Shown piece after piece: positions 47,469 through 56,613 of a stretch of 64,000 nucleotides of DNA. Every line of letters begins with the position of its first letter. Position 1 is the stretch's first letter. The notes under the pieces are model-generated. The model had not been told where the DNA came from, made no database searches, and was given only the letters and a program-made list of their open reading frames with translations. The stretch is from assembly GCF_007904085.1 (NCBI RefSeq), contig NZ_CP042326.1:682001-746000 (forward strand). The letters run 5' to 3'. The position numbers and the translations under genes were made by a program. This DNA is from Euhalothece natronophila Z-M001 (lineage in GTDB: Bacteria; Cyanobacteriota; Cyanobacteriia; Cyanobacteriales; Rubidibacteraceae).

Positions 47469-49124
47469 ATGGCAAATCCAGCAACAACGGGACATATTGA
47501 AGAAACCCGAAAACTCAAAGATTACTTTACATTTAATACTGATCATAAAGTCATTGGGATTCAGTATTTAGTGACCTCTTTTATCTTTTATCTCATTGGC
47601 GGGGGTTTGGCGGCGATGGTTCGCACGGAGTTAGCTACCCCCCAATCTGATTTTGTTGATCCAGAAACCTATAATCAGCTGTTTACTGTCCATGGAACGG
47701 TAATGATCTTTCTCTGGATTGTTCCGGCGGGTGCAGGGTTAGCCAACTATCTGATTCCCCTAATGATTGGGGCAAAAGATATGGCTTTTCCTAAGTTGAA
47801 TGCCGTGGCATTTTGGATGATTCCTCCGGGTGGCTTGCTATTAATGGCAAGTTTCTTTGTGGGCGCACCGCAAGCAGGTTGGACTTCTTACCCCCCACTT
47901 AGTTTAATGACTGGGAAAGCTGGTGAGGAACTATGGATTCTCAGTATTTTAGTGCTGGGGACTTCCTCAATTTTAGGGGCGATCAACTTTGTTGCCACGA
48001 TTCTCAAAATGCGGATACCAGACATGGGCTTATTTGAAATGCCTCTGTTTTGCTGGTCAATGTTGGCAACAGGCGCAATGGTGTTGGTTAGTACCCCCGT
48101 ACTAGCAGCAGCGCTAATTCTCTTATCCTTTGATTTAATTGCGGGCACTGCTTTCTTTAATCCCACAGGAGGGGGTGATCCCATTGTTTACCAACATATG
48201 TTCTGGTTTTACTCCCATCCTGCGGTTTATATTATGATTTTGCCCTTTTTTGGGGTAATTTCGGAAGTGTTGCCTGTTCATGCCCGTAAACCAATTTTTG
48301 GCTATCGCGCGATCGCGTTTTCCAGTCTTGCCATTAGTTTCCTCGGCTTAATTGTCTGGGCACACCATATGTTTAGTAGTGGGACTCCAGGCTGGTTACG
48401 CATGTTTTTCATGGCAACCACAATGATTATTGCGGTTCCCACAGGCATTAAAGTATTTGGCTGGTGTGCCACGATTTGGGGAGGCAAACTCCGTCTCAAC
48501 AGTGCCATGTTATTCGGCATCGGCTTTGTGTCTGCATTCCTCATTGGCGGCTTAAGTGGGGTGATGCTTGCTTCTGTTCCCTTTGACATTCACGTTCACG
48601 ACACTTATTTCATTGTTGCCCACCTGCATTATGTTCTCTTTGGTGGTAGTGTTTTAGGACTCTTTTCAGCCATTTATCACTGGTTCCCGAAAATGACTGG
48701 GAAACACCTGAATGAGACTTGGGGGAAAATCCATTTTTGGTTAACCTATATTGGGTTAAATATTACGTTTCTCCCCATGCACCAGTTAGGATTACAGGGC
48801 ATGAATCGTCGCATTGCGGTTTATGATGCAGAATTTCAAACCCTCAATGTAGTCTGTACGATTGGATCATATATTTTGGCAGTTTCCACCTTTCCCTTTT
48901 TAATTAATCTGGTTTGGTCTGTCTTTAAGGGGGAAAAAGCTGGGGCAAATCCTTGGAAAGCCTTAACGTTAGAATGGCAAACCACCTCACCGCCAATCAT
49001 TGAAAACTTTGAGGAAGAACCCGTGTTATGGTCAGGCCCCTATGATTATGGCATTGATGTTACTGAAGATGACCAGTCGGTGGATGAGTTGCTATCAGAA
49101 GTGAAAGCTGACATGAGTTCGTAA
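47469..49124 (+). CDS. ctaD: Cytochrome c oxidase subunit I (A2-type)
   Basis: The 551 residues hold 12 membrane helices and the binuclear-centre ligands. The heme a ligand lies in TVHGTVMIFLWIVP; the CuB His and cross-linked Tyr segment is HMFWFYSHPAVYIMILP; HHMFSSG holds the next two CuB His; HDTYFIVAHLHYVLFGG holds the heme a3 and a His. The motif YSHPAVY, rather than GHPEVY, places it in the A2 class, which lacks the D-channel Glu. It reduces O2 to water and pumps protons. It is part of the tight ctaCDE operon. Confidence 0.96.
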   Translation: MANPATTGHIEETRKLKDYFTFNTDHKVIGIQYLVTSFIFYLIGGGLAAMVRTELATPQSDFVDPETYNQLFTVHGTVMIFLWIVPAGAGLANYLIPLMIGAKDMAFPKLNAVAFWMIPPGGLLLMASFFVGAPQAGWTSYPPLSLMTGKAGEELWILSILVLGTSSILGAINFVATILKMRIPDMGLFEMPLFCWSMLATGAMVLVSTPVLAAALILLSFDLIAGTAFFNPTGGGDPIVYQHMFWFYSHPAVYIMILPFFGVISEVLPVHARKPIFGYRAIAFSSLAISFLGLIVWAHHMFSSGTPGWLRMFFMATTMIIAVPTGIKVFGWCATIWGGKLRLNSAMLFGIGFVSAFLIGGLSGVMLASVPFDIHVHDTYFIVAHLHYVLFGGSVLGLFSAIYHWFPKMTGKHLNETWGKIHFWLTYIGLNITFLPMHQLGLQGMNRRIAVYDAEFQTLNVVCTIGSYILAVSTFPFLINLVWSVFKGEKAGANPWKALTLEWQTTSPPIIENFEEEPVLWSGPYDYGIDVTEDDQSVDELLSEVKADMSS

Positions 49125-49150
49125 GCGGAATTTGAGAAAAGGAAAATATC

Positions 49151-49759
49151 ATGCAAAGTTCAACCGTCAATCAATCACAAGCCATTACTTATGGGGAGGA
49201 AACATCCCATGAAGAACATCCTGATCTACGGATGTTTGGGGTAGTTTTGTTTCTAGTGGCTGAGAGTATGATTTTCTTGGGGTTATTCTCGGCTTATCTG
49301 ATTTACTATTCTGTTGTCCCAGAATGGCCCCCTGAAGGAACACCTGAATTAGAATTATTACTCCCTGGAATCAACTCCATTATTCTGATTTCCAGTAGTT
49401 TTGTCATGCACCGTGGACAAAGTGCCATTAAGAAAAATGATGTATCAGGATTACGGTTTTGGTTTGGCTTAACCGCCCTGATGGGAGCAATTTTTCTCGG
49501 GGGACAAATTTATGAGTATGCCAACTTGGAATTTGGTTTAACTACTAATTTATTCACCAGTTGCTTTTATGTTCTCACTGGCTTTCATGGGTTGCACGTA
49601 ACAGTGGGATTATTCCTGATTTTATTTGTACTGCTGCGATCGCGCCGTGAAAATCACTATACCAGCGAAGAACATTTTGGCGTAGAAGCCTCAGAACTTT
49701 ATTGGCATTTTGTTGATGTGGTTTGGGTGATTCTGTTTGGTTTAGTTTATTTGTTGTAA
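49151..49759 (+). CDS. ctaE: Cytochrome c oxidase subunit III
   Basis: The 202 residues form five membrane helices with the subunit III signatures GVVLFLVAESMIFLGLFSAYL, FTSCFYVLTGFHGLHVTVGL and YWHFVDVVWVILFGLVYLL. The protein is of the short five-helix type found in cyanobacteria. It supports the stability and proton uptake of the oxidase. It lies 26 bp after ctaD and is followed by a terminator. Confidence 0.95.
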   Translation: MQSSTVNQSQAITYGEETSHEEHPDLRMFGVVLFLVAESMIFLGLFSAYLIYYSVVPEWPPEGTPELELLLPGINSIILISSSFVMHRGQSAIKKNDVSGLRFWFGLTALMGAIFLGGQIYEYANLEFGLTTNLFTSCFYVLTGFHGLHVTVGLFLILFVLLRSRRENHYTSEEHFGVEASELYWHFVDVVWVILFGLVYLL

Positions 49760-49785
49760 TCGGAAAGCATTACTAATTAATAATT

Positions 49786-49817
49786 GGGGTTGACTTAGGT
49801 TGACCCCGATTTTTATT
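49786..49817 (+). terminator. Rho-independent terminator of ctaCDE
   Basis: GGGGTTGAC-TTAG-GTTGACCCC forms a 9-bp stem with two wobble pairs, followed by ATTTTTA, 26 bp after the ctaE stop. Confidence 0.8.
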
Positions 49818-49859
49818 TGTTATTTGTTGTTTGTAAACCAATGACTAAAAACAAAAGAA
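49818..49859 (+). repeat. Intergenic heptamer repeat (STRR-type)
   Basis: TTGTTATTTGTTGTTTGTAA followed by ACCAATGACTAAA resembles the 62314 copy. Confidence 0.6.
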
Positions 49860-49913
49860 TTAGAACTGCTATATAATAAAAAAAAGCGAGTAAAAATAAA
49901 GAGGGATTAAATT

Positions 49914-50159
49914 ATGGCAGAAACACAATCAGCAATTCATCTAACAACAAAGGTTTTACCCGGAAATCGCATTGAAGTAGAACTCCCCTCAGAATTAGAA
50001 GGAAAAGCTGTAGATGTATTTGTGGTTTTACCAAAAGAGTCTCCCAATCAGAAAAAAAATATCCTTGAAATCATTGAGGAAGCACGTAAGCATCGAATGG
50101 GAATGACTCCTGAAGAAATTGATGCTTATTTAGCAGAGGAAAGAGAGTCATGGGATTAA
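49914..50159 (+). CDS. Antitoxin-like protein of a VapBC-type pair
   Basis: The 81 residues have an N-terminal beta strand pair (KVLPGNRIEVELPSELEGKAVDVFVVLP) and a helical acidic C-terminus (GMTPEEIDAYLAEERESWD). This pattern is common for cyanobacterial antitoxins placed before PIN-domain toxins. The stop TAA overlaps the start of the toxin frame (ATGGGATTAA), the usual translational coupling. The toxin gene is broken, so this is likely an orphan antitoxin. Confidence 0.65.
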   Translation: MAETQSAIHLTTKVLPGNRIEVELPSELEGKAVDVFVVLPKESPNQKKNILEIIEEARKHRMGMTPEEIDAYLAEERESWD

Positions 50160-50711
50160 CATTACCCAATTCAAGTCTAGTTTAGCTCGATACTTCTATT
50201 GTAATTTATAGTGTGGAGCAAGTACCAAATTACTATCAAATTTTAGAACCTTTATGGGAAAAAGTACAAAGTGAAGAAATTAGAGTTTTTAGTAGTGAAT
50301 TAATCTTATAGCAATATGATCTCATTTGTAAAAACTAGCTCAACATTACGATCCCCCCTACCCCCCTTAGTAAGGGGGGAATTAAAGGGGGGATCACAAC
50401 TAAAAATTTACAACTGATTTAGGATTGCTATATTAGAAACATTAGTTTTACCATTACGAACTGGAAACCAAGATTTATTACAAGCCTACGAGCATCTTCT
50501 GTTATCATCCTTACAGTTAATCTCAATTAGCCAAGAAATTCTACGAAACGCAGCGCAATTACGGGCGAATTATAATCTTAAAACCCCTGATGCAATTCAT
50601 GTGGCGACGGCTCTAAAAGAAAATTGTACTCTGTTATTAACGAATGATGTCCAGTTTCGTCGTGTCACTGGCTTATCAGTTACCATTCTTCAGGATGTTT
50701 TGTTTGATTAA
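50150..50711 (+). pseudogene. vapC: VapC-like PIN-domain toxin, broken by nonsense codon and MITE
   Basis: The frame starts MGLTLPNSSLV, then has TAG where Tyr is expected, then LDTSIVIYSVEQVPNYYQIL (the PIN motif D-S-x-V-I-Y) and SSELIL. There a 122-bp MITE (50309-50430) interrupts it. After the MITE the frame resumes as LETLVLPLRTGN, then TPDAIHVATALKENCTLLLTNDVQF, the last two Asp clusters of the PIN active site. Removing the MITE and one TA rejoins the frame exactly. The TAG also blocks it. Confidence 0.8.
50309..50430. mobile_element. Complete 122-bp MITE with TA target duplication
   Basis: The element begins TAGCAAT and ends ATTGCTA as inverted repeats, with TA on both sides (50307-50308 and 50431-50432). 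The centre holds a long palindrome of CCCCCC and GGGGGG blocks with GATCCCC/GGGGATC arms. TA duplication suggests mobilisation by an IS630/Tc1-type transposase. Confidence 0.85.
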
Positions 50712-50756
50712 ATCTCATGATTTTAGTTAAAATATCGCGTTTTCATTGTATTTTTA

Positions 50757-50885
50757 TCACTCTTTATAAGAATTAATGTATTTCAATAATTCTTGTTCAC
50801 ATTGAAACCACTCTCCCATAATCCAAAGTGCAGTAAATTTTTCGTGTAAAGAACGCTCTATTTTTTTTGCAGATCTGGAGTTATT
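50757..50885 (-). pseudogene. C-terminal stump of a T5orf172/GIY-YIG-like nuclease
   Basis: On the minus strand the frame AKKIERSLHEKFTALWIMGE, then WFQCEQELLKYINSYKE and a stop resembles the C-terminus of T5orf172/Mug113-type nuclease domains (HEKF...GEWF). About 40 residues remain. No start. Tentative. Confidence 0.4.
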
Positions 50886-50929
50886 TGTTTTTATCGTAAA
50901 ATCACGGGTTCAAAACCCCGCCATTCAGA

Positions 50930-52177
50930 CTAAGAATGCCATCCAGTGAGAAGAGTGACAGGGTTTAAGGGAGAAAAACGGGTAAGATTAGCAATAGGAA
51001 GAGAGCGAGAGATTTGAATTTGTAAAGCGCGATCGCGCCACCCATGTTTTTTTAACCAGTTTCTAGCTTCTTCTAAATGTTCGAGAGTAGCTAAAGCAAA
51101 AACAATGATCCCATCGGAGGCTAATTTGGTTTCACAGTGATCTAAAATTGCGGTTAAGTTGCCCCCTGTTCCCCCAATAAAAATCCGTTGCGGGGGGGGA
51201 GAATCAGGTAAAATGGTAGGAGCATTTCCCGCGATCGCGCTAACGTTATTAACCTGAAGACGCTGACAATTTTCTTGAATTAAAGACACTCCCATGGCAG
51301 TTTTTTCAATTGCATAAACCTGAGAAGTCGGGAATAAACGAGCAATTTCTATGGCGACAGAACCGGTTCCAGCGCCTATATCCCAGATAATTTGATTGGG
51401 TTTTAGGGCTAATTCTGCTAAAATTAAGGGTCTAATTTCCCGTTTTGTCATTAATCCAGGGCGATCAGGAAAACTTAAAAATGTCTCATCACTTAACCCT
51501 AGCTTTGGTAAAGTTTCAGGATTGGGAATTGCTGAAGGCTGACGGATTAAAATTACCACATTCAGGGGAGAAAAGTCTAAACTTTTAACCGTTTCTAAGT
51601 CAAAACATTGACACTGTTCTTCTGTTCCTTCTAAATTTTCGCAAACCCATAGCTGATAAGAAAAGGCTAAATCTAAAGCTGTTATTAATTGCGCGATCGC
51701 GCTAGGAGTATTTTGGCTATCAGTGAGAATCCCAATCTTTTTATCTCCTCGTTGAATCGCTTTAATTAAGGCTTCTGTATTTCTGCCGTGGGCGCTAATG
51801 AGGGTTGCATCTTGCCAAGGAATTTTAATGCGATTAAAGGCAAGTTGTAGGGAAGATAAATGAGGATAAAATGCTAGTTGCTGAGGAAAAAAATGTTCTA
51901 ATAAAAATCGTCCTAACCCAAAAAATAACGGATCACCACTGGTCAAAATAACAATTTTTTCTTGAGAATTGAGATCAGTTTTAATTTGCGCGATTGTTTC
52001 CTGAAAGTTTCCTAACTGAATCTTCCTTGCTGAGGTTTGAGAGAAATAACTCAGTTGCCTTTCACTTCCCACTAAAACAGTCGCTTGATCAATAATCCCT
52101 CGTACCTTTTCTGTTAACCCTGCTTCGCCATCTAAGCCTATCCCTACCACATTAATCAGTAATGCCATTTTCAACAA
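50930..52177 (-). CDS. cobL: Precorrin-6Y C5,15-methyltransferase (decarboxylating)
   Basis: The 415 residues combine an N-terminal CbiE-type domain (INVVGIGLDGEAGLTEKVRG, VLVGSERQLSYF, LTSGDPLFFGLGR) with a C-terminal CbiT-type SAM methyltransferase domain (TKREIRPLILAELALKP, IWDIGAGTGSVAIEIARLFP, FIGGTGGNLTAILD). It methylates C5 and C15 of the corrin ring and removes the C12 acetate carboxyl. It starts 9 bp after cobH on the same strand and is probably translationally linked. Confidence 0.95.
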   Translation of the reverse strand: MLKMALLINVVGIGLDGEAGLTEKVRGIIDQATVLVGSERQLSYFSQTSARKIQLGNFQETIAQIKTDLNSQEKIVILTSGDPLFFGLGRFLLEHFFPQQLAFYPHLSSLQLAFNRIKIPWQDATLISAHGRNTEALIKAIQRGDKKIGILTDSQNTPSAIAQLITALDLAFSYQLWVCENLEGTEEQCQCFDLETVKSLDFSPLNVVILIRQPSAIPNPETLPKLGLSDETFLSFPDRPGLMTKREIRPLILAELALKPNQIIWDIGAGTGSVAIEIARLFPTSQVYAIEKTAMGVSLIQENCQRLQVNNVSAIAGNAPTILPDSPPPQRIFIGGTGGNLTAILDHCETKLASDGIIVFALATLEHLEEARNWLKKHGWRDRALQIQISRSLPIANLTRFSPLNPVTLLTGWHS

Positions 52178-52186
52178 GTTACCCCC

Positions 52187-52837
52187 CTATATCTTCCCTT
52201 CGCCCCCCTTAGTAAAGCAGTGGGGGGATCGCATTTCTTCTTGACTTAACAGCAGTAAGGCATTAATAATTGAACCTGTTACAGCCGATCCACCTTTACG
52301 CCCTTCCACCCGAATTTGTGGAACATTGGTTGTTGCGAGCGCTTCTTTTGACTCAATCACAGAGACAAACCCCACTGGCGCGCCAATCACTAATTGCGGT
52401 TGAGCCTGCCCATTTTTGATAGAATGACATAAAGCTAAAAGAGCCGTGGGCGCGTTTCCAATGGCATAGATTCCATTGGGATATTTTTCAAGACAATTGA
52501 GCAATCCTGTTTCCGTGCGTGTTTGATTTGGGGCTGCTTTTTCTGCTTCTTCAATGGCACAAATAACAGGATTATTAGACGTTTTCTTAATCATTCCCTG
52601 AATACTTTGTTTAACCATCCCCACATCAACAATTATGGGAGTTTTTTCTAAGATAGCCTTGATTGCAATTTCAATTACTTGATCACTAAAGTAAAACAGA
52701 TCTAAAAATTCAAAATCAGCCGTAGCATGAATCGCCCGACGAATTACCTGATACTGTTTTTCAGGATAATGATGTTCCCCAACTTCTTGATCAATAATGG
52801 CAAAACTTTCTTCGACAATGGGATGATTTTTACTCAT
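52187..52837 (-). CDS. cobH: Precorrin-8X methylmutase
   Basis: The 216 residues match CobH: HATADFEFLDLFYFSD with the key His, PIIVDVGMVKQSIQG, IYAIGNAPTALLALC, VIGAPVGFVSVIESKEAL and VEGRKGGSAVTGSIINALLLL. It moves the C11 methyl to C12 to form hydrogenobyrinate. The last residues (HCFTKGGEG) come from C/G-rich sequence like that in the MITE palindrome, so the C-terminus may have been altered. It is the first gene of cobH-cobL. Confidence 0.95.
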   Translation of the reverse strand: MSKNHPIVEESFAIIDQEVGEHHYPEKQYQVIRRAIHATADFEFLDLFYFSDQVIEIAIKAILEKTPIIVDVGMVKQSIQGMIKKTSNNPVICAIEEAEKAAPNQTRTETGLLNCLEKYPNGIYAIGNAPTALLALCHSIKNGQAQPQLVIGAPVGFVSVIESKEALATTNVPQIRVEGRKGGSAVTGSIINALLLLSQEEMRSPHCFTKGGEGKI

Positions 52838-52841
52838 TCTT

Positions 52842-52911
52842 TTCGTTATTCGTTATTTGTTATTAGTCACTGGCTTACAAACAACAAAGGACTAAGGACT
52901 AAGGACAACTA
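52842..52911. repeat. Intergenic heptamer repeat (STRR-type)
   Basis: GTTATTCGTTATTTGTTATT, then TTAGTCACTGGCTTACAAA and tandem AAGGACT units lie between cobH and the next gene. It is the same family as 42573. Confidence 0.65.
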
Positions 52912-52912
52912 A

Positions 52913-53713
52913 TCACTGATTATTACTAAAACTAACGACAGGAAAATCAGGTTCACGAATAAACGCCGTCATATCAGGAAACTTTCTTAATTCAGCTTGA
53001 TAAATTGTTAATAACTTCGGATCAATTTCTAACCATTGATCATTAATCGCGGTTAAAGTTGTACAAATATCATCACGTTCTGACTGTTCAGGCACTTTTC
53101 CAAAATACCCTAATGTAACATGAGCTAAAAAGTGATAATGTTGTTCTAAACCTAAAGATAATAAATCTCGGTTTTGATAAATTGCCCGACGCAATTGAAT
53201 GATCTGTTGATAAGAATATTCATCTTTAGGTAATAAGCCAACCACGATCGCGCGAGGACGGATAATTAACCCTAATAACTGCCACTGTAGTGGCTTATAA
53301 ACAGGATTTTCTTGTTGATACTGTTTAAAACTGATAGCAATTTGTTGTTTCAGTTGACTTTCAAACTTGGGATTTTTTTCCACAGCCGTTTTGAATTGAT
53401 CTCCCCAAATTAAATCCGCTAGGGTGACATGGAAACTGCTAGGAGGAACTGGGAGAAGAAAATCTTGGGGGAGTTGACTCAACAGACGCTGTTGGGTTTG
53501 ATGCAAATGATAATAAAACCCTTCGTTATTACTATCTTCCTCGCAGGGAGGAGTAGTCACACTATATCCAGGGAATGATCGCGCCTCGACTTTCCCCTGT
53601 TCATCCCGCTGAAATTTGGGGGATTCTTGAATATTCTTCAATTGTGTCGGATACTGGGCTGGTTGCGATAAGCGTCCGACTTCTTCCACATACTTTTGAT
53701 AGGCTTCGTCCAA
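52913..53713 (-). CDS. DUF1868 / 2H-phosphoesterase-like protein
   Basis: The 266 residues contain both H-x-T motifs of the 2H phosphoesterase fold: PPSSFHVTLADLIWGD near 95 and HFLAHVTLGYFGKV near 200. ARSFPGYSVTTPP at the N-terminus is typical of DUF1868. Related 2H enzymes act on 2',3'-cyclic RNA ends or cyclic nucleotides; the substrate here is unknown. It is a stand-alone gene, divergent from holA. Confidence 0.8.
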   Translation of the reverse strand: MDEAYQKYVEEVGRLSQPAQYPTQLKNIQESPKFQRDEQGKVEARSFPGYSVTTPPCEEDSNNEGFYYHLHQTQQRLLSQLPQDFLLPVPPSSFHVTLADLIWGDQFKTAVEKNPKFESQLKQQIAISFKQYQQENPVYKPLQWQLLGLIIRPRAIVVGLLPKDEYSYQQIIQLRRAIYQNRDLLSLGLEQHYHFLAHVTLGYFGKVPEQSERDDICTTLTAINDQWLEIDPKLLTIYQAELRKFPDMTAFIREPDFPVVSFSNNQ

Positions 53714-53788
53714 GGCTGATTTATCTCCTAATTAACCGCTCATACAACTACCATAAAGGAAAAATCGACAAAAAACATCATTTCAGTT

Positions 53789-54772
53789 ATGCCTGTTTAC
53801 TTTTTTTGGGGAGAAGATGACTATCGCCTAAACCAAGCCATTACAGCTTTACGAAAGGAAGTGATTGATCCGCTTTGGGGAGACTTCAATGAGGATATTA
53901 TTTCAGGAGACAGTGAAGAAGGGATGAGAGAAGCCCTCTATCAGGGGTTAACGCCTCCGTTTGGTGCAGGAAATCGCTTAATCTGGGTACAAAATACTAC
54001 AATCGGTCAACGTTGCTCAGAAGGGTTATTATCAGAGTTAGAGCGGACATTACCGAAACTCCCTGATACCTCCCATTTATTACTAAGCAGTTCCAAAAAA
54101 CCTGATGGGCGGCTGAAGTCAACCAAGTTACTGAAAAAATATGCAACTGTTAAAGAGTTTAGTTTAATTCCCCCTTGGCAAACCGAAGAATTGTTGAAGC
54201 AGGTGGAAACGATGGCAGGGGAAAAAGGGGTACAACTGACAAAAACCGCAGTGGAATGTTTAGCTGATGCAGTGGGGAATAATACGCGCCTATTGTCTCA
54301 GGAATTAGATAAGTTATCTTTATATGCTAGCGAAGAACATGGGAAATTAGACGAAAGCGCGATCGCGCAACTGGTTACTACCAATACCCATAACAGTTTA
54401 CAACTCGCTACAGCTATCCGTAGCGGGGATACCAATCAAGCCCTATCATTACTCACTGATTTATTAAACCGCAATGAACCCCCTCTAAAAATTGTTGCCG
54501 TATTAGTGGGGCAATTTCGCACTTGGCTGTGGGTAAAATTAATGATAGAGAAAGGGGAAAGAGATAATAGCGCGATCGCGAAATCTGCCGAAATCAATAA
54601 CCCGAAACGAGTTTATTTTCTCCGTAAAGAAGTGCAAAACCTATCATTACAGAAACTTTTAACCCTATTTCCTCTGTTATTAAATCTAGAAGCAACTCTC
54701 AAACGGGGAGAAGATTCCACAATTACTCTACAAACTTATCTGATTCAAATGTCTCAGGTGTTTCAACCCTGA
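53789..54772 (+). CDS. holA: DNA polymerase III subunit delta
   Basis: The 327 residues begin with the HolA pattern YFFWGEDDYRLNQAITALRKEV and contain GAGNRLIWVQNT, HLLLSSSKKPDGRLKSTKLLKK, VECLADAVGNNTRLLSQELDKLSLYA (the conserved LxxExxKL helix) and the helical C-terminal collar domain. It opens the beta clamp in the clamp-loader complex. Two HIP1 sites lie inside it. Confidence 0.93.
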   Translation: MPVYFFWGEDDYRLNQAITALRKEVIDPLWGDFNEDIISGDSEEGMREALYQGLTPPFGAGNRLIWVQNTTIGQRCSEGLLSELERTLPKLPDTSHLLLSSSKKPDGRLKSTKLLKKYATVKEFSLIPPWQTEELLKQVETMAGEKGVQLTKTAVECLADAVGNNTRLLSQELDKLSLYASEEHGKLDESAIAQLVTTNTHNSLQLATAIRSGDTNQALSLLTDLLNRNEPPLKIVAVLVGQFRTWLWVKLMIEKGERDNSAIAKSAEINNPKRVYFLRKEVQNLSLQKLLTLFPLLLNLEATLKRGEDSTITLQTYLIQMSQVFQP

Positions 54773-54876
54773 GATAAATTTTAGCTCCCTATTTTGGTGA
54801 TTCTCTCCACTTCATTGATTAATTGAAAACGGTTTTGTACCATTCAGTTATTATAATTGCAAGTGAGGAGTGAGTT

Positions 54877-56079
54877 ATGGTCTTGAGCAGAGATATCGAG
54901 CTAGATTTAGAAACCGCATTAATCCCTGATCAATCTACGCCGACACAGCAAAATTGTTCCCCCACCCAACGGGCTTGGATTGAAATTAATGAAACAGCCC
55001 TGCGACAAAATGTCAAAGCCATTAAACAGTCTCTCTCTCCCCAGACGAGTCTAATGGCAGTTGTCAAAGCCGACGCTTATGGACATGGGGCAGTAAACGT
55101 TGCCCAAACGGTTTTAGAAGCCGGGGGAGAAGCTTTAGCCGTAGCAACCCTACAAGAAGGAATTGAGTTACGACAAGCTCAAATTCAGGCTCCAATTCTC
55201 ATTTTAGGGGCCATTCATACGGTTGAAGAAATTCAAGCTCTTGTCAAGTGGAATTTAGAACCAACTTTATGTTCTCTGCAACAAGCCTCTGTTTTTGGGG
55301 AAACCTTACAAACCCTACAGACTTCTTTGCCTGTGCATCTGAAATTAGATACTGGAATGTCTCGTTTAGGGGTACTGTGGAAAGATGTAGTTCCCTTTGT
55401 TCGTTGCGTGCAGAAATTTCCTCAACTAGAAATTAAAAGTATTTACTCTCATTTAGCGACTGCAGATGAAAAAAATGATACGTTTATGGAAGTGCAGCGA
55501 GAACGGTTTGAAAGCGCGATCGCGCAATTAAATTCTATCGGTTTCACTCCTCCTTGTTTCCACCTTGCCAACTCCGCTGCTACTCTTCGTGATCCTAATT
55601 GTCACTATGATCTGGTGCGTGTGGGGTTAGCCCTTTATGGGTTATCGCCTTCTCCTCATTTAGCTTCAGTTTCTCCCCTGCAACCTGTTTTAGAAGTCAA
55701 AGCTCGCATCACCCAAATTAAAGAACTTCCCGCAGGGGCAGGTGTTAGTTATGGACATCAATTTATCACCGAAAAACCCACTCCCATCGCTGTGATCGGC
55801 ATTGGCTATGCTGATGGCGTTCCCCGTAACCTCTCAAACCATCTTGAAGTCTTATTACACGGAAAAAAAGTTCCCCAAATTGGAGCAATCACTATGGATC
55901 AGCTGATGTTAGACATTTCCAATTGTGAACAGGTTCAACCTGGGGACATTGTTACCTTAATTGGCAAACAAGGAGAGCACACCATCACTGCTAATGACTG
56001 GGCACAAAAATTGGGGACAATTTCTTGGGAGATTTTATGCAGCTTTAAGCATCGTCTCCCCCGAATTTTTACCACTTAA
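54877..56079 (+). CDS. alr: Alanine racemase
   Basis: The 400 residues carry the PLP Lys motif AVVKADAYGHGAVNVA, LDTGMSRLGV, NSAATLRDP, the catalytic Tyr in AGVSYGHQF and the C-terminal MDQLMLDIS. There is an extra N-terminal leader of about 30 residues before WIEINETALRQNV. GAGGAG lies upstream of the ATG. It makes D-alanine for peptidoglycan. The convergent DUF1499 gene stops 5 bp past its end. Confidence 0.96.
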   Translation: MVLSRDIELDLETALIPDQSTPTQQNCSPTQRAWIEINETALRQNVKAIKQSLSPQTSLMAVVKADAYGHGAVNVAQTVLEAGGEALAVATLQEGIELRQAQIQAPILILGAIHTVEEIQALVKWNLEPTLCSLQQASVFGETLQTLQTSLPVHLKLDTGMSRLGVLWKDVVPFVRCVQKFPQLEIKSIYSHLATADEKNDTFMEVQRERFESAIAQLNSIGFTPPCFHLANSAATLRDPNCHYDLVRVGLALYGLSPSPHLASVSPLQPVLEVKARITQIKELPAGAGVSYGHQFITEKPTPIAVIGIGYADGVPRNLSNHLEVLLHGKKVPQIGAITMDQLMLDISNCEQVQPGDIVTLIGKQGEHTITANDWAQKLGTISWEILCSFKHRLPRIFTT

Positions 56080-56084
56080 AAACT

Positions 56085-56582
56085 TCAAGATAACTGTTCT
56101 CGGATCCGCTCAATACGACGACGATTTACCCCTAAGTCTGATTCTCCAATTCGCGATGCAGAACGAACATGGATCACCTCTGCTTGGGGGTCTAAATAAA
56201 ATTCTACGTCATCAACAAATCCCATAATATTACTAGTAAATTGTGCATATAAGTAATTATCTTTCTCCTCAATAATTTCAGCATTATCAATCTCTTTAAG
56301 AATTGTTGTTAGCTCACCTAAGGCTCTTTCAGAAGAGGAATTATAAGTTAAGGGATCAATTTTATGATTAATATCTTTACTCTGACTAGAGACACAATTA
56401 GGCGTTTGCGGACAGTTGGCTAGCTTACCATTCTCCACACCAAGATTATCAGGTTGTTCTCCAGAAAAAGAGAAAATACTCGCCACTTGGACAGAGTTAC
56501 TGGCTAGTGAAGGAGATGCGAAAAACATCGTGAAGCTAATGGCAGTTATTAAAAAAGTAGATAGAAGAAATCGCAGTTGCAT
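56085..56582 (-). CDS. DUF1499 domain-containing secreted protein
   Basis: The 165 residues start with a signal peptide (FLLSTFLITAISFTMFFASPSLA). The DUF1499 core follows: NCPQTPNCVSSQSKD, YLYAQFTSNIMGFVDDVEFYLDP and IHVRSASRIGESDLGVNRRRIERIR. The family is widespread in cyanobacteria and plastids and has no known function; export to the periplasm or thylakoid lumen is likely. It is downstream of the LptF/G-like gene on the same strand, at 31 bp. Confidence 0.85.
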   Translation of the reverse strand: MQLRFLLSTFLITAISFTMFFASPSLASNSVQVASIFSFSGEQPDNLGVENGKLANCPQTPNCVSSQSKDINHKIDPLTYNSSSERALGELTTILKEIDNAEIIEEKDNYLYAQFTSNIMGFVDDVEFYLDPQAEVIHVRSASRIGESDLGVNRRRIERIREQLS

Positions 56583-56613
56583 GGCATAATTCTAAAAAAC
56601 AATCACTCCTATT

